From the NCBI RefSeq assembly GCF_947498825.1, contig NZ_CANMLV010000021.1, positions 27,241 through 91,240 of the forward strand: a DNA stretch of 64,000 nucleotides, read 5' to 3'. The notes beneath the pieces are model-generated. The model was not told the DNA's origin. It searched no databases and saw only the letters and a list, made by a program, of their open reading frames with translations. The DNA is from an uncultured Cedecea sp. GTDB taxonomy: Bacteria > Pseudomonadota > Gammaproteobacteria > Enterobacterales > Enterobacteriaceae. The position numbers and the translations under genes were made by a program. Positions 29,330-40,122 of this stretch are shown one piece after another; the first letter of the stretch is position 1; each line of letters begins with the position of its first letter.

Positions 29330-30339
29330 GCTAACTCCTCCACGGCTCTAAAGCAGGAACGCAAACGGCCTTCACCAAACTGTTCTAATGGTGGAGCGGT
29401 GCTACATTTTTCCATCGCATAAGGACAACGAGGCTGGAAAGGACAACCCGAAGGTAAACGTAATAAATTGGGCGGGTTACCAGGAATGGTCTGCAGCAGT
29501 TCACCTTCCGTATCAAGACGGGGGACGGCATTTAACAGGCCTATAGAATAAGGATGCACAGGGTTATAAAACACCTCTCGCGCACTACCATATTCCATGG
29601 TACGTCCGGCATACATCACCAGAACTTTATCGCAGATACCCGCGACGACACCTAAATCATGAGTAATCATAATAATAGAGGTATTAAATTCGCGTTTAAG
29701 CTCATTCAATAGCGTCATAATCTGTGCCTGAACGGTCACGTCCAGCGCAGTTGTCGGTTCATCCGCAATCAGGAGTTTTGGTCGGCATAATAACGCCATG
29801 GCTATCATGACACGCTGACGCATACCGCCTGAAAACTCATGCGGATACATTGACATACGCTTACGAGCTTCTGGCATTTTCACCGCGTCAAGCATTTGCA
29901 GCGATTCTTCAAATGCTTGCGCCTTACTCATTTTTTTATGCAGTATCAGGACTTCCATCAACTGTTCGCCAACCCGCATATAAGGGTTCAACGACGTCAT
30001 AGGATCCTGGAAAATCATCGCTATCTGTTCCGCGCGCAGGCGGTTTAGCTCGCTCTCTGGGATATTAAGCAGTTCACTGCCATTAAATTTAGCCGAACCA
30101 CCCACTTTTCCATTCGCGGCTAATAATCCCATCAGCGCAAAAGCTGTTTGTGACTTACCGGAACCAGATTCGCCAACAATACCAAGCGTTTCGCCAGCCG
30201 ACAGACTGAAATTCAAATTATTAACAGCTGTGACATCACCGTCAGGGGTAGAAAAACTGACGCGGAGATCTTTCACATCCAGTAATACATCTTTTTGATT
30301 AAGCAAAGTGGTCTTCGCTGAGGTATTCGTCATGCTCAT
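29326..30339 (-). CDS. oppD: Oligopeptide ABC transporter ATPase OppD
   Basis: OppD pairs with OppF. The 337-residue protein has Walker [10 protein letters not shown], signature [16 protein letters not shown], Walker [13 protein letters not shown], and the C-terminal Cys-rich segment [16 protein letters not shown]. It lies 11 bp after oppC and overlaps oppF by 4 bp. Confidence 0.97.
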   Translation of the reverse strand: MSMTNTSAKTTLLNQKDVLLDVKDLRVSFSTPDGDVTAVNNLNFSLSAGETLGIVGESGSGKSQTAFALMGLLAANGKVGGSAKFNGSELLNIPESELNRLRAEQIAMIFQDPMTSLNPYMRVGEQLMEVLILHKKMSKAQAFEESLQMLDAVKMPEARKRMSMYPHEFSGGMRQRVMIAMALLCRPKLLIADEPTTALDVTVQAQIMTLLNELKREFNTSIIMITHDLGVVAGICDKVLVMYAGRTMEYGSAREVFYNPVHPYSIGLLNAVPRLDTEGELLQTIPGNPPNLLRLPSGCPFQPRCPYAMEKCSTAPPLEQFGEGRLRSCFRAVEELA

Positions 30340-30350
30340 AGCGGACCTCC

Positions 30351-31256
30351 TTATCTGTCTTTCGGGTCGAGGGCATCACGCAAGCCATCGCCGATAAAGT
30401 TGAAACAAAACAGTGTCACAACGAGGAAACTGGCTGGGAACAGCAGTAACCATGGGGACACTTCCATCGAGTTTGCACCATCGCTAAGTAAGGCTCCCCA
30501 GCTACTGAGCGGCTCCTGCGTTCCCAGACCCAGGAAGCTCAGGAAAGATTCAAACAGGATCATACTGGGCACCAGCAGAGAAGCGTAAACCACCACGACA
30601 CCCAGTACGTTAGGAACGATATGACGCACGACAATCTTCAGAGTGGAAACACCACCCACCTGAGCCGCTTCGATAAACTCTTTACGCTTAAGGCTCAGGG
30701 TCTGACCACGAACAATACGCGCCATATCCAGCCAGGAAACCATGCCTATCGCGACAAATATCAGCAGAATATTTTGCCCAAAGAAGGTTACCAACAGGAT
30801 AACGAAGAACATAAATGGAAAAGAGTTGAGTATTTCCAGCAAACGCATCATCACCGAATCGGTTTTCCCGCCCATATAACCGGCAAGGGAGCCGTAGAGG
30901 GTACCGACCAGTACCGCCACTAACGCTGCGGCAACACCGACCATCAGAGAGATACGCCCACCAATAGCCACACGAACCAGCAAGTCGCGGCCCGATGAGT
31001 CAGTGCCAAAATAGTGACCGCTCTCCATTTCTGGTGCAGCAGACATCATGCCAAAGTCAGCGTCAAAATAGGTAAATTCGGACAGCATCGGGGCAACGGT
31101 AACAAACAGCGCGATAAGGAATAAAATCACTAAACTGGTTACGGCTGCTCGGTTATGGATAAAACGACGGCGGGCATCCTGCCAGAGACTGCGTCCCTCT
31201 ATCTCCAGCTGTTCACTGAAGTTACCGACTGCTTCGGTATTTTTCTTGGTTAACAT
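30351..31256 (-). CDS. oppC: Oligopeptide ABC transporter permease OppC
   Basis: OppC is one of two membrane permeases for oligopeptides. The 301-residue protein starts [16 protein letters not shown], matching E. coli OppC. I use the ATG at 31256, preceded by GGAGTGG, and not the longer frame that would overlap oppB. The EAA loop typical of ABC permeases is [18 protein letters not shown]. Six helices are expected. Confidence 0.95.
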   Translation of the reverse strand: MLTKKNTEAVGNFSEQLEIEGRSLWQDARRRFIHNRAAVTSLVILFLIALFVTVAPMLSEFTYFDADFGMMSAAPEMESGHYFGTDSSGRDLLVRVAIGGRISLMVGVAAALVAVLVGTLYGSLAGYMGGKTDSVMMRLLEILNSFPFMFFVILLVTFFGQNILLIFVAIGMVSWLDMARIVRGQTLSLKRKEFIEAAQVGGVSTLKIVVRHIVPNVLGVVVVYASLLVPSMILFESFLSFLGLGTQEPLSSWGALLSDGANSMEVSPWLLLFPASFLVVTLFCFNFIGDGLRDALDPKDR

Positions 31257-31272
31257 GATTACCACTCCAGCA

Positions 31273-32193
31273 TTAGTATCGAATTTTCGGATCGATAACG
31301 GCGTATAACACATCGACGATGGCATTAAACAGAATCGTCAGCGCACCGACCAAAATAGTCAGACTTAAAACCAGTGAATAATCACGGTTTAGCGCACCGT
31401 TAACAAACAGCTGGCCGATACCAGGCAAACCAAAGATGGTTTCAATAACCATAGAACCAGTAATAATACCGACAAATGCAGGACCTAAATAAGAGAGAAC
31501 GGGCAACAAGGCTGGTTTCAGTGCATGGCGCAGAATAATACGGCGCATAGGCAAGCCTTTCGCTTTTGCCGTACGAATGAAATTCGAGTGCAGCACTTCT
31601 ATCATTGAACCGCGCATGATACGCGCAATACTGGCGATATAAGCCAGTGACAGTGCAGTCATCGGCAGAATGATATATTTCGTCGCCCCTCCGTTCCAGC
31701 CGCCGCCGGGGAGCCACTTCAGGTCAATCGCAAATATCAGAACCAAGAGAGGCGCGACAACAAAACTGGGAATAACCACCCCCGTCATGGCAAATCCCAT
31801 CACGGTAAAATCCCACTTGGTGTTTTGTTTTAACGCAGCCACCACACCGGCTGAAACGCCAAGCACGATAGCCATTAAGAATGCCGCCAACCCTAGTTTC
31901 GCAGAAACCGGGAAGCTCGCAGCAACCAAATCATTAACTGAATAGTCTTTATATTTAAATGATGGCCCAAAATCACCGTGTCCCAGCTGTTTTAAATAAC
32001 TGAAATATTGGAGATAGACTGGGTCATTTAAATGGTATTTCGCTTCAATATTCGCCAGTACTTCTGGCGGCAACGCGCGCTCTCCGGTAAATGGACTTCC
32101 GGGTGCCAGGCGCATCATAAAGAAGGAAATAGTAATAAGAATAAAAAGCGTCGGAATCGCTTCCAAACAACGACGTAGAATAAATTTTAACAT
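31273..32193 (-). CDS. oppB: Oligopeptide ABC transporter permease OppB
   Basis: OppB is the partner permease of OppC. The 306-residue protein starts MLKFILRRCLEAIPTLFILI, with a first helix typical of the DppB/OppB family. The permease loop reads RTAKAKGLPMRRIILRHALKPALLPVL. Six membrane helices are expected. It is separated from oppA by 109 bp that contain a strong hairpin. Confidence 0.96.
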   Translation of the reverse strand: MLKFILRRCLEAIPTLFILITISFFMMRLAPGSPFTGERALPPEVLANIEAKYHLNDPVYLQYFSYLKQLGHGDFGPSFKYKDYSVNDLVAASFPVSAKLGLAAFLMAIVLGVSAGVVAALKQNTKWDFTVMGFAMTGVVIPSFVVAPLLVLIFAIDLKWLPGGGWNGGATKYIILPMTALSLAYIASIARIMRGSMIEVLHSNFIRTAKAKGLPMRRIILRHALKPALLPVLSYLGPAFVGIITGSMVIETIFGLPGIGQLFVNGALNRDYSLVLSLTILVGALTILFNAIVDVLYAVIDPKIRY

Positions 32194-32245
32194 TGCCCGT
32201 ACCTTCTGGCCTGTGCCTTTATAGTGCGATGTAAATAAGACACGA

Positions 32246-32292
32246 TGGGGAAGTCTGAATTTCCGCGTCTGAATACGCAGCAGACTTCCCCA
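32246..32292 (-). promoter_or_regulatory. Hairpin between oppA and oppB
   Basis: Perfect 12-bp arms TGGGGAAGTCTG and CAGACTTCCCCA flank a 23-nt loop. No T run follows on the minus strand, so it is more likely an RNA-stabilising or partial read-through element than a full terminator. It would help make more OppA than OppBCDF, as periplasmic binding proteins usually need. Confidence 0.65.
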
Positions 32293-32302
32293 CGATTTGC
32301 CA

Positions 32303-33934
32303 TTAATGTTTGATAATGTACAGATCCTTCACGTAAACATTATCCTGTGGATCTTGACCTGTGTAACCCCCGACCCAAGGTTTCACCAGGCGGGCATTTA
32401 CATAATAGAATACCGGAACAATGGCTGAATCTTTGTCCGCTTGCTGTTCGGCTTTATTATAGAAGTCTGAACGTTGCTCTTCTGACGTTGCAGCCAGAGC
32501 CTCTTCAACGAGTTTATCGAATTCCGCACTCTTATAACCGGTAAAGTTATTGGAGCTATCAGATTTCAGCGCATTCAAGAACGAGGTTGGCTCATTGTAG
32601 TCAGCGCACCATCCCGCACGAGCAACGTCATAGTTGCCTTCACGACGAGAGGACAGGAAGGTTTTCCATTCCTGGTTTTCAAGCTTCACATCCACCCCTA
32701 AGTTTTTCTTCCAGATAGCGGATGCAGCAATGGCCAGCTTTTTATGCAGGTCAGAGGTGTTATAGAGAAGATTGAAAGTCAGCGGTTTGTCTTTAGTGTA
32801 ACCCGCTTCAGCCAGCAATTTTTTCGCTTCTTCGTTACGTTTTTCTTGCGTCCAGCCGAACCATTCTGGCTCAGTCAGCGTAGCGCCATCGATATAAGGC
32901 GGGGTGAAGCCGTAGGCCGGTAAGTCACCTTGGTTTTTAACTTTGTTAACAATGATGTCGCGATCCATTGCCAGTTTCAGTGCGGTACGAACACGCGGGT
33001 CGGTAAACGGTGCTCTGGCATTGTTGACTTCATAGTAGTAGGTGCACAGATAAGGAGACACGCGCACTTCTTCAGGAATTTCTTTCTTCAGCTTCTGGAA
33101 CAATTCAATCGGCATGTTGTTATAGGTCATGTCGATTTCGCCGCTGCGGTAACGGTTAACGTCTGTCACTTCTGAAGCGATAGGCAGATAAGTCACCTGG
33201 TTAATCACTGTCTTAGCGTTATCCCAGTACTCCGGGTTACGATCCAGTACGATACGCTCGTTAACAACCCAGTCTTTTAATTTATAAGCACCGTTGGTGA
33301 TAATATTACCCGGCTGCGTCCATTTTTCATTGTATTTCTCAACGGCACGTTGCGGTACCGGGGACATTGACGGGTGAACGAGGAGCTTATAGAAATACGG
33401 TACTGGCTCATCCAACGTCACTTCAAGAGTATGGTCATCCAGCGCTTTTACACCAAGGTCGGTAGTCGGTTTTTTACCGGCGATAATATCATCGATATTC
33501 GCAAGATGGCCGTATTGTAAATAACTGGAATACGGCGAAGCAGTATTCGGATCGGCGAGGCGACGCCAGCTATAGACAAAATCATTCGCGGTAACAGGCT
33601 GGCCATCAGACCATTTAGCATCTTTACGCAGATGGAAAGTCCACACTTTACCGTCTTTGTTTTCCCATGTTTCAGCGACACCAGGAACAGGCTTTCCATC
33701 CAGACCACTGAGAACTAAACCTTCAAAAATATCGCGGCTAACATTAGACTCCGGCACACCTTCAATTTTATGCGGGTCAAGAGACTGAACTTCAGATCCA
33801 TTGTTACGTACCAGGGTCTGTTTTTCAGCCAGAGTGACACCTGCCGGAACGTCGGCAGCTATCGCTACATTGCCAGTAATTAGCGCACTCAAAATGCTCA
33901 CTGCAATTAAGCTTCTTTTGGAAATGATTGTCAT
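32303..33934 (-). CDS. oppA: Periplasmic oligopeptide-binding protein OppA
   Basis: OppA captures peptides of about 2-5 residues for the OppBCDF transporter. The product from the ATG at 33934 is 543 residues, the same as E. coli OppA. It has a Sec signal peptide of about 26 residues ending VAIA, followed by ADVPAGVTLAEKQTLVRNNG as in E. coli. The long frame to 33970 adds residues before the signal and is not used. Confidence 0.97.
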   Translation of the reverse strand: MTIISKRSLIAVSILSALITGNVAIAADVPAGVTLAEKQTLVRNNGSEVQSLDPHKIEGVPESNVSRDIFEGLVLSGLDGKPVPGVAETWENKDGKVWTFHLRKDAKWSDGQPVTANDFVYSWRRLADPNTASPYSSYLQYGHLANIDDIIAGKKPTTDLGVKALDDHTLEVTLDEPVPYFYKLLVHPSMSPVPQRAVEKYNEKWTQPGNIITNGAYKLKDWVVNERIVLDRNPEYWDNAKTVINQVTYLPIASEVTDVNRYRSGEIDMTYNNMPIELFQKLKKEIPEEVRVSPYLCTYYYEVNNARAPFTDPRVRTALKLAMDRDIIVNKVKNQGDLPAYGFTPPYIDGATLTEPEWFGWTQEKRNEEAKKLLAEAGYTKDKPLTFNLLYNTSDLHKKLAIAASAIWKKNLGVDVKLENQEWKTFLSSRREGNYDVARAGWCADYNEPTSFLNALKSDSSNNFTGYKSAEFDKLVEEALAATSEEQRSDFYNKAEQQADKDSAIVPVFYYVNARLVKPWVGGYTGQDPQDNVYVKDLYIIKH

Positions 33935-34568
33935 CTTGTTGATACCCCACTCATTATAATTGTCGATCAATTCGTCAACTTGTTGTTACCTATTCGGCTT
34001 GACCTTACACAGGAAGTTGCTCCTGGTAGAGATAAACTTGCCGGTACTGCTTGCTATCATCGACTTTATTTCCGGGTCGTTCTTATGACGACCTCATCGT
34101 CAATTCGCTGCTACCCATCGATTGCGTGGTCGCGGGTAATAAATAGACTATTCCATAGACCGATAATCGTCTGCGATATCATTCTCATCTGGAAACTAAT
34201 CATTTCGGAGAGAATTATTTTGCACGAAAAGTATCAAAAGCGTCGCGCTGCCGCCAATACAATTTGCAGATTTGTTAAGTAATTCTCTTTATTTTTCTTG
34301 TAAGAATGGATTCCAAACGACAAATAAAATTAAATATCATTTAAAATCAATATGATAACCAATATTTTTTAATGTAAAAAAAGTAACATGATTGCACAGG
34401 TTAATATCAGTGAATTTCTCGAAATGGTTATTTTTTAGCATATTGTGTCGTTATAACAGATGAATCACTTATATCATTTCAGCTTGAAACTATTTACATC
34501 CGGTCACTGCCCGAAGACAGTTGTCGGATATAAATATATGGCAGGATAATCGGCTTCTCGCCGTTAAA
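33935..34568. other. Long AT-rich region upstream of oppA
   Basis: About 630 bp with no convincing gene lie between oppA and ychE. It should hold the opp promoter and a long leader; opp in E. coli is controlled by Lrp and the small RNA GcvB. I did not find a clear -10/-35 pair to name. A plus-strand frame at 33980-34282 has no ribosome site or family match. Confidence 0.5.
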
Positions 34569-35216
34569 TCACCCTACCAGTCCCGGGAAAATCGATTTTA
34601 CCCCAGTCACAATAAATTCAATGCCCAGAGACATCAGTAGTAAGCCCATGATTCGGGTGATGACGTTGATTCCGGTCTGCCCTAACATGCGTACCAGCCA
34701 GGGTGCGATACGGAATAGCATCCAACAACTAAAAGCAAAAAGAGCAATCGCCAAAGTAAAGCCCAGCAAATGCCACCAGTTGTTATAACGCACTCCCCAG
34801 ACAATCGTTGAGCTAATCGCCCCTGGACCTGCCATTAAAGGTAAAGCAAGAGGGACAACCCCAACACTGTCACGAATGACGCTTTCTGACTTCTCCTGCT
34901 TGTTCTGTTTATCTTCTCCCAATTTACCGCTGATCATTGACATTGCAATGGTCACGACCAGGATACCACCCGCAATTCGGAAAGAATCGATTGAGATACC
35001 AAAAATTTGCAGAATACCGTTGCCGAGGAATAACGAGGTCCAGAGTATTATTGCCACCGAAAGATTGGCGGTAAGATTGGTTTTATTTCTGGCAGCTGCC
35101 GTCTGGTAGCAGGTCATACTGATAAAAACCGGAATAATACCTACCGGGTTGACCAAAGCAAACAACCCGATAAAAAATTTAAAATAAGTGGAAAGATCTA
35201 AAAAAGATTCTGTCAC
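34569..35216 (-). CDS. ychE: MarC-family membrane protein YchE
   Basis: This polytopic inner-membrane protein of the MarC/SnatA family is close to E. coli YchE. From the GTG at 35216 it is 215 residues, the same as E. coli. GGAG lies a few bases before this start, and a GTG four codons earlier is the alternative. Members are listed as possible amino-acid or antibiotic transporters; a role is not proven. ychE sits between opp and adhE, as in E. coli. Confidence 0.92.
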   Translation of the reverse strand: MTESFLDLSTYFKFFIGLFALVNPVGIIPVFISMTCYQTAAARNKTNLTANLSVAIILWTSLFLGNGILQIFGISIDSFRIAGGILVVTIAMSMISGKLGEDKQNKQEKSESVIRDSVGVVPLALPLMAGPGAISSTIVWGVRYNNWWHLLGFTLAIALFAFSCWMLFRIAPWLVRMLGQTGINVITRIMGLLLMSLGIEFIVTGVKSIFPGLVG

Positions 35217-35456
35217 ACGTAACTCCACAAAGTGAAAATGGCTGTAAAGACCAGCGTAATGTAATAGAAAACCCCCATCGCGGCTATATCCTTAATAATA
35301 TAAAACCAGGATCATGCAAATTATGAGCAGATAGGATAAATTTGTTGCCACCCAGTTAAATTTTTACCGTAAAAAGTTAATCAGGCTGTAACCTTTTTTC
35401 TATGTCTTTTCAAAGACCTGGATAATGACTGCTGAATGGTGTCAGCAATGAGTTTA

Positions 35457-35472
35457 TGTGACGCAGATCACA
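35457..35472 (+). promoter_or_regulatory. CRP-like site upstream of adhE
   Basis: TGTGACGCAGATCACA is a perfect TGTGA-N6-TCACA core. It lies 220 bp before the adhE start and 240 bp before ychE on the other side. A CRP (or possibly FNR-family) protein would be expected to bind. The surrounding AT-rich 476 bp (35217-35692) holds no gene and must contain the adhE promoter and leader. Confidence 0.65.
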
Positions 35473-35692
35473 TAATATGTTTCAAAAAGCCGCTAGTCTT
35501 GGTAACAGGTAAAAGATAATAACAGAGTGAGTATCCGGATAAACTGAATCAAGCTTTTTTAGTAAATACGCAGAATATTTAATAAAATTTCATTAACATT
35601 TTTTTATTAACACATTATCTTTGTTTGCTGACTATACTTTCGGTTTGCACTGCTTATTGACTAAAAAAGTTTAACAAAATCAGGAGAGCATT

Positions 35693-38362
35693 ATGGCTGT
35701 TACTAATATCGCGGAACTGAACGCCCTTGTAGAGCGCGTGAAGAAAGCTCAGCGTGAATATGCCAATTTCACTCAAGAACAAGTTGATAAAATTTTTCGA
35801 GCAGCTGCACTGGCCGCAGCGGATGCGCGTATCCCACTGGCAAAACTTGCTGTTGCTGAGTCGGGTATGGGTATTGTGGAAGACAAGGTAATTAAAAACC
35901 ACTTTGCTTCAGAATATATTTATAACGCCTATAAAGATGAAAAAACCTGTGGTGTTCTGTCTGAAGATGACACCTTCGGTACCATTACTATCGCTGAACC
36001 TATCGGCATCATTTGCGGGATTGTTCCAACCACCAACCCGACTTCTACCGCTATTTTTAAATCTTTAATCAGTCTTAAAACCCGTAACGCCATCATTTTC
36101 TCCCCACACCCACGTGCTAAAGACGCGACCAATAAAGCCGCCGATATCGTACTGCAGGCTGCTATCTCTGCGGGTGCACCAAAAGACCTGATTGGTTGGA
36201 TCGACCAACCTTCCGTTGAACTCTCTAATGCCCTGATGCATCACCCGGATATCAATATGATTCTGGCAACCGGTGGTCCAGGCATGGTAAAAGCGGCATA
36301 CAGCTCTGGTAAACCAGCAATCGGCGTAGGTGCAGGTAATACCCCAGTCGTGGTTGACGAAACTGCTGATATCAAACGTGCTGTGGCCTCTATTCTGATG
36401 TCAAAAACCTTCGATAACGGCGTTATCTGTGCTTCTGAACAGTCGGTTATTGTGGTCGATGAAGTCTATGCAGCAGTGCGTAAACGTTTTGAAGAACATG
36501 GCGGTTATTTACTGCAAGGTAAAGAGCTGAAAGCCGTTCAGGATATCATTCTGAAAAATGGCGCATTGAATGCTGCTATCGTAGGACAACCTGCACCCAA
36601 AATTGCTGAACTGGCAGGTTTTAGCGTACCGGCAAATACCAAAATTTTGATTGGCGAAGTCACTGACGTTGATGAGTCTGAACCTTTTGCCCATGAGAAA
36701 CTGTCGCCAACACTGGCCATGTATCGTGCGAAAAATTTCGATGATGCCGTTGTTAAAGCGGAAAAACTGGTTGAGATGGGTGGTATCGGTCATACCTCTT
36801 GCTTGTATACCGATCAGGATAACCAACCTGAGCGCGTGAAGTTCTTTGGCGACAAAATGAAGACTGCGCGTATTCTGATTAACACCCCGGCTTCTCAGGG
36901 TGGTATCGGTGACCTGTATAACTTCAAACTGGCTCCTTCTCTGACACTGGGTTGTGGTTCTTGGGGCGGTAACTCCATCTCTGAGAACGTCGGTCCAAAA
37001 CACCTGATCAACAAAAAAACAGTGGCTAAGAGAGCAGAGAATATGCTGTGGCATAAACTTCCGAAATCAATTTACTTCCGCCGTGGTTCGCTGCCAATCG
37101 CGCTGGACGAAGTGGTTACTGACGGCCACAAACGAGCACTGATTGTTACCGACCGTTTCTTATTTAATAACGGTTATGCTGACCAAATCACCTCTGTCTT
37201 AAAAGCGGCTGGTGTTGAAACTGAAGTCTTCTTCGAAGTGGAAGCTGACCCAACGCTAACTGTCGTTCGTAAAGGCGCTGAATTAGCACATTCATTTAAA
37301 CCAGATGTGATTATCGCACTGGGCGGCGGTTCACCGATGGATGCAGCTAAAATCATGTGGGTCATGTATGAACACCCAGAAACCCACTTTGAAGACTTAG
37401 CACTGCGCTTTATGGATATCCGTAAACGTATCCATAAATTCCCGAAAATGGGCGTTAAAGCTAAGATGATTGCTGTTACCACTACCTCAGGTACCGGTTC
37501 AGAAGTGACACCGTTTGCCGTTGTTACCGACGATGCAACTGGACAAAAATATCCACTGGCGGACTATGCATTAACACCGGACATGGCGATTGTTGATGCT
37601 AACCTGGTGATGGATATGCCGAAATCCCTGTGTGCCTTCGGTGGTCTGGATGCTGTCACTCATGCCCTGGAAGCTTATGTTTCTGTACTGGCAAGTGAAT
37701 TCTCTGATGGTCAGGCACTGCAAGCGCTGAAACTGCTCAAAGAAAACCTGCCTAACTCTTATAAGTTTGGCGCTAAAGATCCTGTTGCACGTGAACGTGT
37801 TCACAGTGCAGCGACTATCGCCGGGATTGCGTTTGCTAACGCCTTCTTAGGGGTATGTCACTCAATGGCACACAAACTGGGTTCACAGTTCCATATTCCT
37901 CATGGTCTGGCAAACGCCCTGCTTATCTCCAACGTTATCCGCTATAACGCGAATGACAACCCAACTAAACAGACTGCTTTCAGTCAGTACGACCGCCCGC
38001 AAGCCCGTCGTCGTTACTCTGAAATCGCCGATCACTTGGGTCTGACAGCTGTCGGTGATAAAACCGCAGTGAAAATTGAAAAACTGCTGGTCTGGCTGGA
38101 TGAAATTAAAGCTGAACTGGGTATTCCAAAGTCTATTCGCGAAGCCGGTGTTCAGGAAGCTGATTTCCTGGCACATGTAGATAAATTGTCTGAAGATGCA
38201 TTCGATGATCAGTGTACTGGTGCAAACCCACGTTACCCACTGATCTCTGAACTGAAACAGATTCTGTTGGATACCTACTACGGACGTGCTTTTGTTGAAG
38301 GTGTTGAAGAGGTCAAAGAAGCCGCTCCAGCGCCTAAAGCAGAAAGAAAAGCAAAAAAATAA
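35693..38362 (+). CDS. adhE: Bifunctional acetaldehyde/alcohol dehydrogenase AdhE
   Basis: AdhE reduces acetyl-CoA to acetaldehyde and then ethanol during fermentation. The 889-residue protein (E. coli 891) has an N-terminal aldehyde dehydrogenase half with the catalytic Cys in FDNGVICASEQS (about residue 246). A linker leads to an iron-dependent alcohol dehydrogenase half with GGGSPMDAAKIMW and the iron-binding HSMAHKLGSQFHIPHG (His residues in place). The protein forms spirosomes. A good AGGAGA site lies just before the ATG. Confidence 0.98.
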   Translation: MAVTNIAELNALVERVKKAQREYANFTQEQVDKIFRAAALAAADARIPLAKLAVAESGMGIVEDKVIKNHFASEYIYNAYKDEKTCGVLSEDDTFGTITIAEPIGIICGIVPTTNPTSTAIFKSLISLKTRNAIIFSPHPRAKDATNKAADIVLQAAISAGAPKDLIGWIDQPSVELSNALMHHPDINMILATGGPGMVKAAYSSGKPAIGVGAGNTPVVVDETADIKRAVASILMSKTFDNGVICASEQSVIVVDEVYAAVRKRFEEHGGYLLQGKELKAVQDIILKNGALNAAIVGQPAPKIAELAGFSVPANTKILIGEVTDVDESEPFAHEKLSPTLAMYRAKNFDDAVVKAEKLVEMGGIGHTSCLYTDQDNQPERVKFFGDKMKTARILINTPASQGGIGDLYNFKLAPSLTLGCGSWGGNSISENVGPKHLINKKTVAKRAENMLWHKLPKSIYFRRGSLPIALDEVVTDGHKRALIVTDRFLFNNGYADQITSVLKAAGVETEVFFEVEADPTLTVVRKGAELAHSFKPDVIIALGGGSPMDAAKIMWVMYEHPETHFEDLALRFMDIRKRIHKFPKMGVKAKMIAVTTTSGTGSEVTPFAVVTDDATGQKYPLADYALTPDMAIVDANLVMDMPKSLCAFGGLDAVTHALEAYVSVLASEFSDGQALQALKLLKENLPNSYKFGAKDPVARERVHSAATIAGIAFANAFLGVCHSMAHKLGSQFHIPHGLANALLISNVIRYNANDNPTKQTAFSQYDRPQARRRYSEIADHLGLTAVGDKTAVKIEKLLVWLDEIKAELGIPKSIREAGVQEADFLAHVDKLSEDAFDDQCTGANPRYPLISELKQILLDTYYGRAFVEGVEEVKEAAPAPKAERKAKK

Positions 38363-38410
38363 TGTCTGATTAAAAGCGATGGCGATGCCACAATCGCCAT
38401 CATAGTGACA

Positions 38411-38445
38411 ACCCCGAATATCCTTCAGGATATTCGGGGTTTATT
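38411..38445 (+). terminator. Rho-independent terminator of adhE
   Basis: ACCCCGAATATCC and GGATATTCGGGGT form a perfect 13-bp stem around TTCA, followed by a T-rich tail. It lies 50 bp after the stop. Confidence 0.9.
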
Positions 38446-38882
38446 GTTTATGGCTTTCGCAAAACAGATGCTGGCTTCCTGTTAAACGCTCTCTGGTGCA
38501 GATTTAGCCGTTCTTCAGTTCGCTCGTCAAAGAGGGATAACACATTGCTTCAATAACATTGGCTGTCAGGCAGCTGCCGTTTATGCTCTGAATAATGAGC
38601 GTTGTTTACAGGCGATAATTTCAGGTCATCGACAAGCATAGATAAACGAGGTAATTCAGCAGCACACTCCACCAGCAATACCCGAGCGACCTGAAAGACG
38701 GGCATATGCCACAAATATCCTTAGCAGCATCTAATCTGAGACCATCAGAAGGCCTCTGGTATGCTTGCCCCCTCTCCCCAAAGAAATCCCCACGTAAACG
38801 TCATACAGCCGTACCTGATGGTACAGGCAGCCTCATACATACAATAAGGAGAAAATAAGAAGGTCAGCAAATAATTCCGGTC
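38446..38882. other. Non-coding stretch between adhE and tdk
   Basis: This is the place of E. coli ychG, a transposase-like pseudogene. I see no intact gene. A minus-strand reading of about 49 codons at roughly 38560-38710 (EHKRQLPDSQC near its end) looks like a decayed frame but I cannot assign a family. Confidence 0.4.
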
Positions 38883-39506
38883 TCATTCACCTTTACGACT
38901 CACTTCAATTTGTATATCGCGCAGGGACCCCTTGACCAAGGCATCCTTATAATGTTTACGACATACCGAGACATAACGTTCGTTACCGCCGATAACTACC
39001 TGTTCGCCTTCATTATAAGGCCGCCCTTCGCTATCCAGCCTTAATACCATCCCCGCTTTACGGCCACAGAAACAAATGGTTTTCAGTTCAACTAATTTAT
39101 CAGAAAGTGCTAACAGATAGTGACTGCCAGTAAATAGCTCACCACGGAAATCTGTCCGCAGTCCATAACATAAAACGGGAATAGATAATTCATCAACAAC
39201 ATCAGATAAAGCGTAAACTTGCTCGCGGGTCAAAAATTGACTTTCGTCGACTAATACACAGTGCAAAGGCGCAGATAAATGTTCAGCGCGGATCTCTTCA
39301 TATAAGTTTGTTGCCTGGTGGTAAAGTTTAGCCGGTGAAGCAAGACCAATACGTGAACTGACTTTACCGATACCAAAACGGTTATCGATCTCGGCAGTAT
39401 AAACTAGCGTCCGCATCCCTCTTTCCTGATAATTGTAGGAGGATTGCAATAGTGCCGTCGATTTACCGGCATTCATTGCCGAGTAGTAAAAATAGAGTTG
39501 TGCCAT
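38883..39506 (-). CDS. tdk: Thymidine kinase
   Basis: Tdk phosphorylates thymidine and deoxyuridine in nucleoside salvage. The 207-residue protein starts [17 protein letters not shown], including the P-loop, and matches E. coli Tdk (205) closely. Zinc-ligand cysteines lie in TICFCGRK and YVSVCRKHY. The ATG at 39506 is used; the frame opens 22 codons earlier but those are not conserved. Confidence 0.96.
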   Translation of the reverse strand: MAQLYFYYSAMNAGKSTALLQSSYNYQERGMRTLVYTAEIDNRFGIGKVSSRIGLASPAKLYHQATNLYEEIRAEHLSAPLHCVLVDESQFLTREQVYALSDVVDELSIPVLCYGLRTDFRGELFTGSHYLLALSDKLVELKTICFCGRKAGMVLRLDSEGRPYNEGEQVVIGGNERYVSVCRKHYKDALVKGSLRDIQIEVSRKGE

Positions 39507-40122
39507 TATGCCTTTCACCTGAGTCCAAATGGAAATTTCTTTGTCAGATTGTATCACAGCATTTATCGCCAAAATAACGTGTGTTGCTTACGGCCGCTGA
39601 GTTAACCGAAGTGATACCCATCGATTTACGATATCACTGAAGAGCGTTTTAAGCGGGCTCCTGAGCATCATCGGTATTGGATAACTCTCAGTTAACATAC
39701 GCTGATATATAAATCAGGGTTATCCGGTTTTTTATACAACGCCAATAAATATGTTTAATTGTAACAACAACTAAAAAAAGGCTTTAATTTGAGGCCTTAG
39801 CATGATGAATTAGTGGAATTCTTTTCATTTGCAATCGGTTTCCGGCTCCCCGTTTCTATAATAGTACCGTATTATATTTATCACTGAATGCTAATTTGAG
39901 TTGCATGGCAAACCCTGAGAATCAAAGCCACAATGGTAAAAAAATGCATTCTCCCGGCTGACCGATTCAGAAAGGCCTCCGGAAATTTAAGTTATCGACA
40001 TTTAAATTTGCGTATATATCTATTTATTTTTATCCAACACCATTATTTTCTATTGCAGAACGGAAATTAAGGATCTATTATTACCCCAACAAACCCCAAT
40101 AAATGATCTTGAGATAACTAAA
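39507..40122. other. AT-rich hns upstream region
   Basis: About 616 bp with no gene lie between the divergent tdk and hns. Poly-A/T tracts, such as the ones at 39740-39790 and 40000-40040, suggest intrinsically curved DNA. H-NS autoregulation through such tracts is known in E. coli; specific sites cannot be named here. Confidence 0.45.

Noticed and set aside
35654..38176. Several minus-strand frames opposite adhE
   Set aside because: Antisense shadows of a strongly conserved gene with biased codon use.
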